From Pestalotiopsis fici W106-1 (Eukaryota; Ascomycota; Sordariomycetes; Amphisphaeriales; Sporocadaceae): 64,000 nucleotides of DNA. The position numbers were made by a program, and so were the translations under genes. Below the pieces are notes generated by a model. The model saw nothing but the letters and a program-made list of their open reading frames with translations. It did not search any database and was not told the origin of the DNA. The stretch is taken from contig NW_006917096.1 in assembly GCF_000516985.1 (NCBI RefSeq), positions 729,606 through 793,605 of the forward strand, in the 5' to 3' direction. This document shows, piece after piece, positions 1-12,315 of this stretch (positions within the stretch are counted from its first letter, which is position 1; each line of letters begins with the position of its first letter).

Positions 1-3000
1 CTGACATGAAGGAAGGACCACCTTTGGAGAACTATGCACGGGACAGATTTGATGTAAGGTTACCGCCCGCTGTCATGGACGAGTGGGCACCATACCGCAG
101 ATCTCACATTAAGCTCGAGAGTACCGGTGCCAAGACACCTATAAGATTGTATGTGTGCCGCAATACTCTGGACTGCACAGATGACACATTGAGAAGGCAG
201 GCTATGCGACAGGGTAAATATATAATAGAGTGGATATCCATTACAAGCTCTATTCGAAATGAACTGTCGCGGCTTCTGGTTCTGAAGAACGGCTGCCGCT
301 GCTGCCGGTCATGATCGCATTCAATACCGCAAGCTAAAGGGGCACATTATGAGAAGTGACAACTACTGCCAATATCAAAACAATGTGATAGAGTCAATAG
401 ACATGGGTCCCGCAGAAATCAATCATACTTATTCGTGAATTGGTCACCAAGTTCTTTTTCAACAAGGTAAAGATCACGTACAATGTGACAAATCACAGGC
501 GGCAGAAGGATGAGACACAGTGAACAAAAAGAACAGGAGCGGTCTATAAGTCTATTCAAGCAGACATTGGAAAAAGCAAGTCCCAGACATACGCACACAC
601 ACCTTTTGATGGTGGTTGGGTGGGTGCTGCTTCATCTTGTTTATTATTCGATCACCTTTTTCCACCTCTCGCCACGACTAGATTGTAGAATAAGAATAGC
701 TAAGCATATACTCCGCCCAAGTTTTTCTTCTTCTTCTTCTTTTTTTTTTTTTTCAATTTTTCTACATAACATCGACCTCTCAGGAATGTTTCTAGCTAAC
801 TAGCCATCAGAGGTTGAAATAAAATTACAATCTCGGAAAGGAGAAAAAGGAGACTTGCGTAAAGCTGTAGCTTGCCCAACTGAAGAAAAAGCCACCCGAA
901 AGCTATACTTCAGCCCTCCTCAGCCTTTTTGTCGGCGAATTAGCCACGTGGTAGAGGAGAAAAGGTCCGGTCTTATTCTAGCATCTGTCTAATGGATCTG
1001 TAAATATAGCAACCAAGGGGTCGAAGCCATGGCCAAATTGACACCTGGGGCATGCTATTTGAGAAAAGGATACTATATATATGTCTTGAGTCATGTAGAC
1101 CGTATTACTGGATAATGGTAAAATGAACCACAGTCATCACCTCGATCCGTAGCTGCCGAGAGACGTCGAGGCCCTATTTACTTTGGACTTTTTCCCATTC
1201 GCGTGTCGACGCGTTCCTGGGAGCTTCAAGCTTGAGCTTTGGCACATAGAGCTAGCAAGTCATGTCCTCCGGGGCTTATGTCATTAGGGTGTTGTAGTGT
1301 AGGCAACCTCATGTAGGCAGTACGGAATATGCCCCTCATTACTCTTCTCCTTACGTGTTTCAGTTGAGGCGTCAGACGAGTATCTGGTTGCGATGCTGGT
1401 CTCTGCTCTTATACTAAGCTTGGGCAGTTGTCGGAAGACGTTCCTGATCTGACGACGTCCACCCCGGCCCGACCAGCCAAAGCAGATCCGAAAATCAGAA
1501 AGACCCCTGCCTGATCTTACTACCTGTCAGTTCTCCCACCGACCATGAGGTTTTGTAAAATTGAAATTCAAGGTAGCGCTGTGGTAAGCACCAGACCGGC
1601 GTGTTCCTTAGTGTGCCACGCTGGAGGAAACAGGCGGAAGGAATACGTCCCGGGGGGCTTGATCTGCAATTCCCATGACTTGCAGGACGGGAACTAGTAT
1701 CGCGATCTTGACTGAATTGGTGCAAGGCTACCGTAAAAGCGGATGGGAATATTTTCACACCCAGCAGAGGTGAGGGTGACATGCTGACCTAGTAGGAAGT
1801 AGCGCTGGACCGATGCGGCGCAACCTCAGTAAAGTGTTGGTTGCCTCATGCAGGCACGCAACCCTCCATTACGGTTAAGTTGACAGTAGTGCGACCAGCA
1901 AGCTGAGATTGGAAATCTGTACAGTGTACGAGTTAACTTGAGTGATGAGAAGTTGGGCAAGTAATGTAGACTCTGGAAAGCCTGAAGCACTGAAGCATGA
2001 GTGCATTAACGACGAAGCAGGCTAGCGTCGAACATAGAGTGCAATGAGACGTCAGTGGATCTCTATACAAACTGACCTGGGCAGCAATAGACAATTTCTA
2101 CCTATAAAGTATAACGATGGTAATAAAAAAAAATGGATGGAAGCCATGATGCTGTATTACGGCACCTTGTCTTTCTGGCTCCAGAAACGATTGCCCAAGG
2201 ACGCCTCCAGCCCCAAAGGATGAGTTGACAGGCGCATGCTGCTCGCTGACGTTGCTTGTGTGACGGGTTATGGGTGCATGCAGTGGCTTTGACAACGTGT
2301 CGGGCTTACACTGCGCGTGCCCGCCTTGGGCAATGCTGCAAAGCTCGCTTTCTCAGTCTCGAATTCATCCAAACGAGAGAAGCTGAAACACAACGCAACC
2401 TTCGCCAAAGCAAAAATATGCAATGGTGCCAATCGGCTGTCGCCACCACACAGGGTCTCGTGCGAATCCGAAGTGATAACACCCTCCAGCGGCTGAAAAT
2501 AGTTAATATAGGTAAAAACAAAGTTGTCCAACCAATGCTGGAAGATATTTGATTTGGGTTGTAGACAGCTTGTCGTGATTTCGGTCAGCGTCGTGTCATT
2601 GACCGCCGGGAGTATTCTATTGAAGCAATCAAGCAATGAATCATTTCGTTGTCAACATGATCGAATTGTGCCAGATCGTGATATGCTCCATGGGTATCTG
2701 CTAAGAACGGGGATTCAGGGTGGCACAGGCAAAAGAGACGGGAATAGAGAATAAGTAAAGATACAAGATGCCGTCGTGGGGTCTGTGCTTGACGGGCTTT
2801 GTAAAAGAGATTTATACTGATAGGCACATATGCCCACTACCGAGGCGACGCGATGTCACCTCATGGCAGAGACTCAAAGAATACAAAGTACGAAATAGTA
2901 ATCCCACAACACGAGCAGCACAAACGCACTGAGCGCAAGGTTTACCGATAGTTTTGGGCGGTCTTTAGGGGGGCTAAACTTCAGAGGAGTATAAAACTCG

Positions 3001-6000
3001 GGCCCATGTATGGTGCGTGAGATATTGACTATCTCGTACCATGGATACAAATCATGGAAAATTGAGCCACCATCTGATGATATGCATAGAAGTTTACACA
3101 GGAGGCCGGCAGTCCATATTTTGATCTGCCCTTGTGCAAGCGGTGGATGGTTTGATAGATTTGATGGAATATTTGCTTGCTTAGGATATAGCAACGAATC
3201 GGTTCACGGCGTAATGATCATGTCCGAAAAAAAGGGGACTGATGCAAAGAACCATCGGGTAATTTTTGAAAGCGCGAAGCATCTGTCCAAGTACACTATA
3301 CTGTGGTGTGTTGCATACCATGTAGAGTATGCATGTTGATGCTAGAGTGTTGTAGAAGGACTGAAGGACAGTGCGATTGGGCAATCAGGGGAATACTGTA
3401 CGTGGAGAATCATTGAATGACGACTACAGGTCTCCATCTTTTTTCTTCCATCTTGCTCCATCTCCCCTGGTGAGTAAGAAGACGCTTGAGTTGAAGATTT
3501 TAGTCTAAAAGATGAGCGGTCGGTACGGTGGAGATGAGATGCCTCGGTGCAGCGCGGTTGTACGAGGGGGGAGAGAAAATACTGCAGCCGAAGTCCGTAC
3601 GCCGGTGCGTTGACCAAATCCTCGGCTGCAAATCTGCAAGAAGCCTAGATCAATCATGGACACGGGATATCTCAGCGATGAATTAACTGCTGGCACAAAT
3701 GTGTGCAGTGTGCGTGCAGGCATAAGAACAGACGTTAATAGTATCTACGTTCACCGTCGTGCAAAGGCCGCCGTGAGGGTTGAGAGGGGGACCAGGCGTC
3801 CAAAAGGAGCAGCCAAGACGACCCTGGATTGATGTGAGCGCACAAATCAAGGGACTCACAGAGATCATCCCTGGCTTTAACCCTTCGTGGGCTGCCCACC
3901 CCCTAGTTGGGTGTCCTCCCTACGTAGGACGACTGTGGTGCGGTTAGCGGCGATGTGGATTCAACCATGGATGCTCTCACTCGTCCCCGCTACCAGGTTG
4001 CCGCATTGTCCCAAGGAACCAATGCGCGCATGCGTTGTGAAATACGGAGTGTGGTCGAGATGCGATCCAGACCAGGAGGTTTTGGTGCCCCGTGAATCCG
4101 ACCGAGTCTCGAAGAGGCTGAGGCTCATTGTTCATTTTTGGGGTACGGCTCTTTTTTGGGGAATACTTCAGTACTACCTAGTAGATACTGTGTGCTTCGT
4201 ACTTGTATGAGAGATATTGTAGCCCAAGCTGCATACAACCGAACTCACACTCTGCATTTCGAGAATTGTGAGAGATGAAGGGGTTGCCGATCGTACTAAT
4301 TGGATGATCACAAGAGGGAATAAAAAAACCTTCAGTCAGCTTGCGTGGGTTTTGAGAGAATGGACTGATCAGGTAGGTACAGTATTCACCATAACTTTTG
4401 CCTACCTGCACTACGTACATGGCTGGGTCCCGTAGTGCAGGATAGGTACATGTGCCGCAGCCGGTAGGACCAAAAAAAAATATGCAGAGTGCCAGGTCCT
4501 CCATATCGAGGTGGGCAAGAGGTAAAGAGGGGGCACCTTTGGGGGGCGCCCACGCACACGCCATGTCCAGTGAGGTCCAGCAACCCCGGTCGACATCGAG
4601 CGGCCATCAGGCATTAGCAGTGCCCATCGTTCAAATCGCCAGTTCCGTTTTCCTAGTACGGCCATGGGCTTCCATGTCTAAACGATTTTAGTGCAACTGT
4701 AGGTAGGGGTTTGCTTTGGGGATTTCGAATACGTATTCCCGCACGATACGTAGCTTAGCGTACAGAAGAGAAGTTAGATGTAGGGAGGGGTGAAGAAGAC
4801 GAAGAAGAAGGAAGAGAGTGTTCGTTCACATTTGGATCGATCGTTGGCTGCCACTGGGCCATGTTCTAAATAGGTTGGTCATAACTACCAGTAAAAAGTA
4901 CGTAGGTGGTGTGGCTTTGTAAATATCTCTCTCCGTATTCTCTTCTTCCTGTTTGTTGAATCGCTCGTTTGACTGGCCCAATTGAGCAAGGTTGTCAAAC
5001 TACCTCATCTGCCTTTCTGCTCTCCTTCCCTTTTCCATACGAATAAACACACAAGAACCTCGAGAGGGCTTTGGAATGACTGTTGTGTCCATGCAACGTC
5101 AATGTGTGCATCTTCAACGCCCTTGATATGCACGGAGACTCGGTCGAATAACCCCGCGACAAGAAACACATCCTTTCCCCCCTCTTCCCAGAAGAAGCCA
5201 ACCGACTTTGCATCACATACCTAAAGAGAGGGAGAAAAAAAAAAGAGATACACCCACGCACTTGAGACCACTCACGGAGCTGCATGCCTGAACTTGCATT
5301 AGAAGCTGCATGAAGGCCCCTTATCACTGATCTGCCCTGAACCAACCGACGCCCAAGAAGCCGCCGCCGAAAAGCAGCACTGTTTGGGCGCCTGCCGGAT
5401 CTAAACTCTAACAGGCCCGGAACCCAAGAGAGGAAGAGAGGTGGAAAGAGAGAAAAAAAAATTCCCCAAGAGTGCCAAAAAAGACGTCTGCCAAACGCGC
5501 CAACGGTACGATCTCGCTTACTCGTTCGCTCGAGCTCATAGCTCCAACAACTTCAAGCAACCCCCAAGCAACCAGCTGCAGCTTTGCTGGTGCGGGTCAG
5601 CGCAACACACACAAGTCACAGACCGTATAACCTCGTCTGACTTGGCCCTGGCAACCCGGGAGCCACCCGACTTTGAAGCGATTGATTGCATTGGCTTTCC
5701 TGGAATTCATACTCCTCTCGCTGTGTCGTGGAAAGCATCACTTACTTGTCTTGTTCCTCGTTTGTCCCTTGGATCTTTTTTCCTCCTTTCCATTGCGCGC
5801 CCGCTGCAGCGAAGTCTTTTCCTGAATTGTATTTGCTTCTTCCCAAGAAGCCCGTTTTCGCAGCACCAGCGACGCGACTACTATTACACGCCTAAGACGC
5901 ACAGCTACCTTGCCAGCTTCCGTTGAGCGAGATCCTGCAGACCGCCCTCGCCAATTGTTCTGGACAAGAACAACAACAGTCATTGCTCTGATACCTGGCA

Positions 6001-6174
6001 AATCCAATTTCTGATTCGAAAGTTTCCATACTCCCTCTGCACACAACGGAAAACTGTGTGCTAGAACCTAGTTTCTTCCGACCGCTACGCGGCTTCACCT
6101 TGCGATATCGTTTCACTGTACCAAAGCTTGGTCCTGCAGTCGAGGGGCAGGAAACGCCCTCGATCTGATGTGGC
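1..6174. other. Long region without a supportable gene
   Basis: Reading frames here are short (under about 160 codons), overlap each other on both strands and show no recognisable domain, signal peptide or coherent splice chain. The last 1.2 kb (about 4.9-6.17 kb) is rich in CT and AG runs and probably holds the promoter and a long 5' leader of the DENN gene that starts at 6175. Several TACCTA/TAGGTA motifs occur near 4.37-4.46 kb. A frame at 6-314 could be the end of a gene cut by the window edge, but nothing identifies it. Confidence 0.6.
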
Positions 6175-9100
6175 ATGGATAACGCTTCGGCTCCACTCGC
6201 CGACTACTTCTGGATTGCAGGCATTCAACACATTTCTTACCAGGACTTTCCCACCCTAATCCCACAAACCCACGTGGAGACAACTATAGAAGAAGATGGC
6301 GAGCCTGAAGAGGAGGAACAGGAGGCGCTGAATCGCGACTCAATTATTAGCACGCCCTCCAAAGGCGCTGCCCGTCATTCCCGCCAAAACTCCGGCAACC
6401 GACTGTCGAGGGCATCGCTCAAGACTCTGGAAGAGAATGATGGTAACACGGTCAGTAACAGAAGCAGTGCCACCATCCGGGTTGGCTCGCCTCCTCCTAG
6501 CGGCAATGGCAATGCGACGCTCCTGGAAGGCATGCCTGCCTTCCTGGCCGATTTCGATTTTGACGAGGCACTCTTTAAGTTTGCAGCCGAGAGGGAACAT
6601 TTTTTGGAAGACCTGAGTTTCTCAGCAGGTGCCAAGACGCAGGCCAGACCGCCGATGGTCAACCCAAGAACCGAGAGAATCAAGGCAGACGAATCAAGTG
6701 GTAGAATGAGCCCTCTGAAGAGTCTGCGAGGCAGTATCAGGGGCAGCATAAGGCGCAAGATCAGCTTCAAGGACATGAACAGCGTACGGAAACAGCCAAC
6801 ACCTGCAAAAGCCGGTATGTCTTGCCTTGGTATTTTTTTGCACAGTCCTGTTTCTGAATTTGCCCGTTGCGACATTGCTCATATGCATTTTCAAAGTGCA
6901 CGCTTGGACCTGATCACATACTGACTTCTGCAAATAGCTTCGGTTCGTACGTCTAAGAGACTAAGCAACTACAATGCTGTCATTCCACCTCCCGAACCTC
7001 TCAATCTGGACCCAGACATGCACCCGCTGAAGCGACGCTTCGAGCCCGAATTGCTGGACCGATACCCACCACGGAATGCAAACGAAGATCTGGCCAAGCG
7101 GGGACGTTTCCCGGACTACGTGCCCATGTTCGCCTTTCCCAACGACATCCAGATAGTATCCTCAGACGACCGGCCCAGATCTACATGGCACGGCTTTACC
7201 ATGACTTCTGATGACAACTCTAAGATATATGGCATTACGGTCATAGTTTGGACCGCCGTGGCTGCGGATGTTGCCGAGGATATAGAACACAGATGTGAAC
7301 GATGGAGACAGAGCCACATGAGTGGCGAGGAAAGAGAACTGGCTGCAAGTCTTGGCTCAAGACTTGCTGCAGAAAGAGCACACCTGTCGCAACTGCTCGC
7401 TAAACTGCCCACCGTACCCTCTGGCTCTACCGCACGAGAGAGACTGGATGACCAGATCAGCACTGTGGAGGAAAAAATCACCCTCATGACTGAAATGTTG
7501 AGGCCTTTGAGGCATGGAGCAGCATCTAAGATTGATGGACTGACAGCTGGTGAAAGTGGACTTTGGATCCCGCGGGCATTTGGTGTTCTTGGAAGAGATG
7601 CCACCCGCATCACCTTCTGGAAAGACTGGTTGAGAGCTGTGGTAGTGCCCATGTCCGACGGGAGTATTCTGCGTGTTCCACCTACCTCTCCCAGGATAGG
7701 ACGTTGGCAGCCTCTCGAGCGATATGTCGTCAACCTCTGCGCAGAGGCGCCCAGCCCACTCAGCTCCAAAACACAGGTCGAGATTAGTGTCCGGGAGCTG
7801 CGTCTATATGCTCGGAAGGAAGCTGAGAATGAGCTGCCCGGATCTAGAAACGTCGACTTGTATGCTCTATTCCGGTCTTTGTCGCTGGAAAACGTGGTCG
7901 CTCTTTTTGAGTACGCTCTTTCGGAATCGCGAATCATTTTCTTGTCCTCACATACCGCCATGTTGCACCTGGCCTGCCATGCTCTTGCCAACCTTCTTTA
8001 CCCCCTGAAATGGGCCAGCATATTCATTCCCATCCTCCCGGCAAGGTTACTGTCGGCTCTGGACGCGCCTTGCCCTTACATTGTCGGAATTGAGAGAAGA
8101 TACGAGAATCTTGTGTTGCCTGACGATGACTACGTCCTGGTCGACCTCGACAGGGATACTATTGATGCAACGTCGCAGCCTCATCGCCTGCCCAAGCAAC
8201 ACCGCCGCAAATTGATGTCACTCCTGCAAGTAGCTGCTCCTCACGCTCTGCGTTTTGGTGTCACCGCTGGACCTCCTCCCTATGCGATCGAGTCCTTCCC
8301 ATACGACTCCTTCTCGGCCGAATTCTCCTCTGTATTCACAGAAAAGACGAGCTCAAGCTCATTGGGCAAATGGGTGGCCCAAAACTCTTCAACTTTTGGT
8401 GAGCCCGATATAATTGGCGTGCCACCTGCTCCCATCTTCAACACCTTCTCGCACGCAAAGCCCGGCACTGCAGACCGTCCTACTACAAGCAAGTCAAACA
8501 AGACTAGCCCGCCCAACTCCCTATCCCCAAGCTCCGTCCATTTCCCGCCAATGCCTGGAACACCCATCTCCCGGAGTGATTCCGGCTACGCTTTAAACGC
8601 CACCTTGCGTGAGAAGCGCTCTGGCACGTTTGACAAGGAGAGAAGGAGTTCCTCCTTTGGACAACAACCCAGTTTCAACCGACCCAATGCACCTTTCTTG
8701 AACGGACATCAGGCAAATATGTCACTGTCGGCCATTTCTATAGATTCGAAATCGTCTTATGGTGGCTATGCCCCTTCGACCTATGCTCAATCAACCTTGG
8801 CAGCATCAACCATAATGCCAAACATGCTGATTCAGCCAGTCAAGAACACTGAATCGACGGTGTGGGTTGAGGGCCATAACTTCAACTTTGCCAGCAATGA
8901 TCATGTATCGATCTGTTCCGTCTGTGATGAGCGTGCTGAGGGTGATGGCATTTATAAGTGTTCTGGCTGCTCATCGGTCTCTCATGGACGTTGCCTGGGA
9001 TGTGTCTGCTTGGTCTGCCCCGTCGCCTTCAGTGCCGACAAGGTCCGTGCTAGCTTTGTCCGCTGCCTCGCCAGTATGTTCTACACCTATCGAAGATATA

Positions 9101-9745
9101 TGGGACGGCCATCAAAGGATCAAAAGAAGGCTGGGCAAATGTATGCCTTTGACATGAATGGTTTCATTAAAAGCTTGCCATACGATCAGCAAGATTACGT
9201 GAACATGCTGAAGGAGACGCAAGGTGAGCCTCGAGTCGATCATTACCATGGGATGTTTTACTGACATTGTGCCTTTAGCATTTAACGAGTTCATTCATGA
9301 ACGAGAGACGCAGCCAGGCTCTACGCCTGCTATACGCCTGTTCGATGAGATCATCCTCGCAAAGAAAGCTCGTGGTAAGACAGGCCTGTCTGGCCTGTCC
9401 AGGCTGTCTACGATTAGAGCGTCTCATGGAGTTTCGCAATCTATGCCGGGCATCCAGATACCCTCAAAGCCGGGCAAGTCGCAGGGCTGGTTGAACGACA
9501 CAGAAGACCACCTATGGAGGACGGCATCAGTGCCGGTACCCAACGCAAAGTTTCCAGGCGACTATCACGAAGTCGTCACACGAGTACCTGTCAAGTTTGA
9601 CAGCTCTTTGATGAAGGAGCCCCGTGCCATAGCAGGAGTTCCACGGGCAGAGCCACGCAAGAAGGGATTTTTGCGGAAACAAGTTCCTAGCATGATGCTT
9701 GGTTCGACACCGATATCTCCCGTCTCGCCTGATGGCTCTGGCTAA
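6175..9745 (+). CDS. DENN-domain protein (uDENN-cDENN-Cys-rich finger-dDENN)
   Basis: DENN proteins act as Rab GTPase exchange factors or adaptors in membrane traffic; the Rab partner cannot be told here. Three exons join in phase: 6175-6814, 6938-9223 and 9279-9745, giving 1130 residues. Intron 1 has GTATGT, a CTGAC branch and TAG; intron 2 is GTGAGC to TAG. Residues 1-240 are acidic and serine-rich. A uDENN-like segment begins near residue 274 (YVPMFAFPNDIQI), followed by a charged insert. The cDENN core lies near 525-650 (ALSESRIIFLSS, then the LYPLKWASIFIPILP stretch). A Cys-rich C1-like finger (CSVCDERAEGDGIYKCSGC) follows a low-complexity linker near 870, and dDENN runs to about 1000. 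The two ATGs before exon 2 make 6175 the best start. The gene looks intact. The domain call is firm; the orthologue is not named. Confidence 0.9.
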
Positions 9746-10369
9746 CTCCACTGCTGTCGGCTGGATAGACAAAATTGAAGTAAATCAGAATATCTGCATC
9801 AATTGGTACATGGTTACATGAGAAAACTCATCATCATAGCGAAGCGATTCTTGTATTATAGTTCAGCATTTTCGGTGAGTTCGGCTGTGAATAATCAGCC
9901 TCTTGGGGAAGTGAGGGAAGTGCAGGTCGAACATGAGGACAGGCCAATTCCTTCCAACCAAGACACGATCTAGCCATCACAGTGAGCCAAATTCATTTCC
10001 CGTGAGGGTATGCCGTCGTCATATTGCAGCCAAGGAGAAAATTTGGAGGGAATGAATAGAGGCTGGAAAGACTGGGCGAACGAGAATTGAATATGAGAGC
10101 TAGAGTGCCTACGATACTTAGACGATACGCATTCATCTATCTAAAGTCGATCAAGCTCGGTTGCATATGAGATAGAACAACATTATTACGTTTTCATGAT
10201 CAGTGCCCCAAAAATGACAACCGTAAATTAAACTCCACTGTCATGCTTTATGGGTATCATACTCGTCGTCACGTACATACATGCCAGCTGAAGAATTGAC
10301 AGCCGCTGCCTGTGCCTATTCTAAAAGAAGCCTGCGCTTATGCTCAATGACAGGAATAAACCCAGGTGA
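9746..10369. other. Convergent intergenic spacer
   Basis: The DENN gene and the Ypi1-like gene converge on this interval, so it should contain both 3' untranslated regions and polyadenylation sites. No ORF or structured element stands out. Confidence 0.6.
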
Positions 10370-10954
10370 TTAGGAAGGCTTGTCCCTCCCATTAGGTCCA
10401 TTGCTACCAGCGCCATCGCCAGGCTTGGGCCTTGGTTTTGGCTGCTTCTCGTATGCGTTCGGGCTCGGTCTCCTTCTCCTCCTGCCACTACTACCTCCAT
10501 TGCGACGACCTTTGTGGTGATGCGAGCAGCCCTCCCCGTGCTCGTGATCGTGTCCATGTCCTCCCCCGGCCCGACCGACCCTTCTCCTGCCACTGCCTGC
10601 ATCCGAGTCGCTGTCCGAACTGCTGCTGCTATCATCGCTGTCGTCTGAGGAAGACTCGGAGCTCGACTCGCCCACGGCCCGGGGCGCGTGGTAGATGCAG
10701 CACACCTTGGACGACTTGCGGCCAAGCCCTTCATTGTCGACGACGTTTTCGGCCCACTGCACGCGCGGGCCCGAGGGGGCGTGGGCGCCGCGGAGGCGGA
10801 GAATGGGCGGTTGCGGTTGGGATGGTGGTTGTTGGGTCGCTGGGGAGGAGGTGGAGGACTCGCCGCCCGTTGTCGAGGTGGTCGTTTGTGTTTGGGATCC
10901 CGACGTGGCGGTGCCTTGTTGGCGGAGTTGGGTTTGTGGCTGAGGGCCGCTCAT
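10370..10954 (-). CDS. ypi1: Type 1 phosphatase regulator Ypi1-like (PPP1R11 family)
   Basis: A single exon of 194 residues. The family binds and modulates protein phosphatase 1 (yeast Glc7) in the nucleus. The diagnostic core is present in order: LRLRG, then [20 protein letters not shown], where RVQW is the RVxF-type phosphatase-docking motif, then KVCCIYH with the paired cysteines. The C-terminal half is low complexity: a Ser/Asp tract, a His/Gly-rich stretch ([18 protein letters not shown]), an Arg-rich patch and a final NAYEKQPK segment typical of fungal members. The upstream frame stays open to 11188, but that part is compositionally unlike the family. The ATG at 10954 puts the QT-rich head directly before the core and is preferred. 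Confidence 0.9.
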   Translation of the reverse strand: MSGPQPQTQLRQQGTATSGSQTQTTTSTTGGESSTSSPATQQPPSQPQPPILRLRGAHAPSGPRVQWAENVVDNEGLGRKSSKVCCIYHAPRAVGESSSESSSDDSDDSSSSSDSDSDAGSGRRRVGRAGGGHGHDHEHGEGCSHHHKGRRNGGSSGRRRRRPSPNAYEKQPKPRPKPGDGAGSNGPNGRDKPS

Positions 10955-11544
10955 TGTGCCCCGTGTTTGTGCGAGGGAGAGTGTGAAGATGGAAAAGTCT
11001 TGCAGAGTAGCTGCTTGTCGGAGAGATTGGAGACGTCTTTTGTTGTTGCACTGGGCTTGGTGTTTGGTGTTTGTCGAGGTTGTGTTTATAAGCAGATTGC
11101 CCGCGTGCGCCGCGCTCCAAGTGGCAATGTGCTGTAAAGCCGCGGATGCTGTGGTTCGTGTGCGGTGAAAGAAGGTGAATGACCCCAACGACTGCCTCGT
11201 GTATTTTATTCTTCCTCGTTTGCAAGGGGACAGAAAATCACAGGTGTGAGTAGAAGAGCGCAGTTGAGAATGGTCTTAGATATGACGATTGTTGGTTCCA
11301 GATGTTGGGCGGAATTGATGCCCCGCGACTTACTTTTTTGGAGGGGCTCGGGTCGCTCCGTAGTACATCTACCGGCGGTGTGGATCAGCCCAACCTTCAA
11401 AACTACCTACATACACATCTTTGTCGCAATGATGCCTCTTCAGCCCATGTGCGTCTCTGATTTTGTTTTCTCACACAGTTCACTGTTCTTCTTGAATGAC
11501 CGTACTTATTGGTTTCCATTGTAAATTGCCACTTGCCATTGACA
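10955..11544. other. Spacer upstream of ypi1
   Basis: This should hold the ypi1 promoter and leader and the 3' end of the minus-strand gene that stops at 11545. Open frames on both strands here are GC-rich shadows without recognisable content. Confidence 0.5.
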
Positions 11545-12315
11545 CTACTTTATACAGGCTAGTGCTTGCATAGTATAAATCCCAGGTAATTGAACCTCCC
11601 TCTCCCAACTCTTACTACAAGATGGCCAGTTTACAGGCCCGGCATCACATTCCGCGGGAATGTAGCATTCATTGCCGTACAGCTCACAAGGGAGCACTGC
11701 TGGGAGCTCAACTTTCTCACTGCCAATATTCTCTGCTTCCGGGGGTCTTTGCGCATCCAGCATCTCATGAGGACCCGGAGAGGAGACGCATTCAGAGTGC
11801 AGCTGTACCCTTCCATTGGGCCATTCGTTCTGCTGCGTTTTCTCCTTGAGCGCTTTCTCTTTTTTCTCTTCGATGCGCCCTTTACGTATGAGAAACATCA
11901 AGACCACAGCCACTGATATAGACATCGCGCACGTTATGGTGATTGTGGCTATGATGGTTGTGGTTGATTGCGAGGTGCTGCTACGAACCGCATCGTCTCG
12001 AGGGTATATCCTCGCAGATGCTGAATGGGACAACCAGTGCGGTTCCCTGTTGATGTACATTGTTGATTGATCTGTCGCATGCTGTTAGATAACCTCGGCA
12101 ACTATGTAAGCTCCTCATACTTACCAAGTCACTTCAGGGACAATTACAACATCTGTGTTTCCCACTTTGGTCTTCTTCGAATTATGCCTCAGGCCATTCT
12201 GGTGGATCAAATTCGAGCTGTGGAAATGAGACACTGGACGTAGAATAATAATTCCAATGGTTGGTCGAATAACACAAGACGAACCATTGATAGGTATGGA
12301 AAAGTCCAGACATGC
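11545..12315 (-). CDS. Single-pass membrane protein, C-terminal part (5' exons unresolved)
   Basis: Two exonic segments join in phase: an upstream open frame from about 12315 to 12125, then 12046-11545. They are separated by a 78-bp intron with a GTAAG donor, a CTAAC branch and a CAG acceptor. The splice restores a Trp codon across the junction. The product has an extracellular-like N-terminal part with an S/T-rich stretch, one hydrophobic span (ATITITCAMSISVAVVLMFL), a basic stop-transfer RKGR and a charged tail. The tail contains HEMLDAQRPPE and KVELPA, repeats common in fungal single-TM proteins of unknown role. The first exon and signal sequence were not found; stops lie upstream of 12315. 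The gene may extend further or be incomplete. Confidence 0.4.

Noticed and set aside
6..314. 102-codon ORF at the window edge
   Set aside because: No recognisable content and possibly the end of a truncated gene; not enough to call.
7116..7991. 291-codon minus-strand ORF inside the DENN gene
   Set aside because: Antisense shadow of a domain-bearing, GC-rich exon; its translation is low-information and has no family content.
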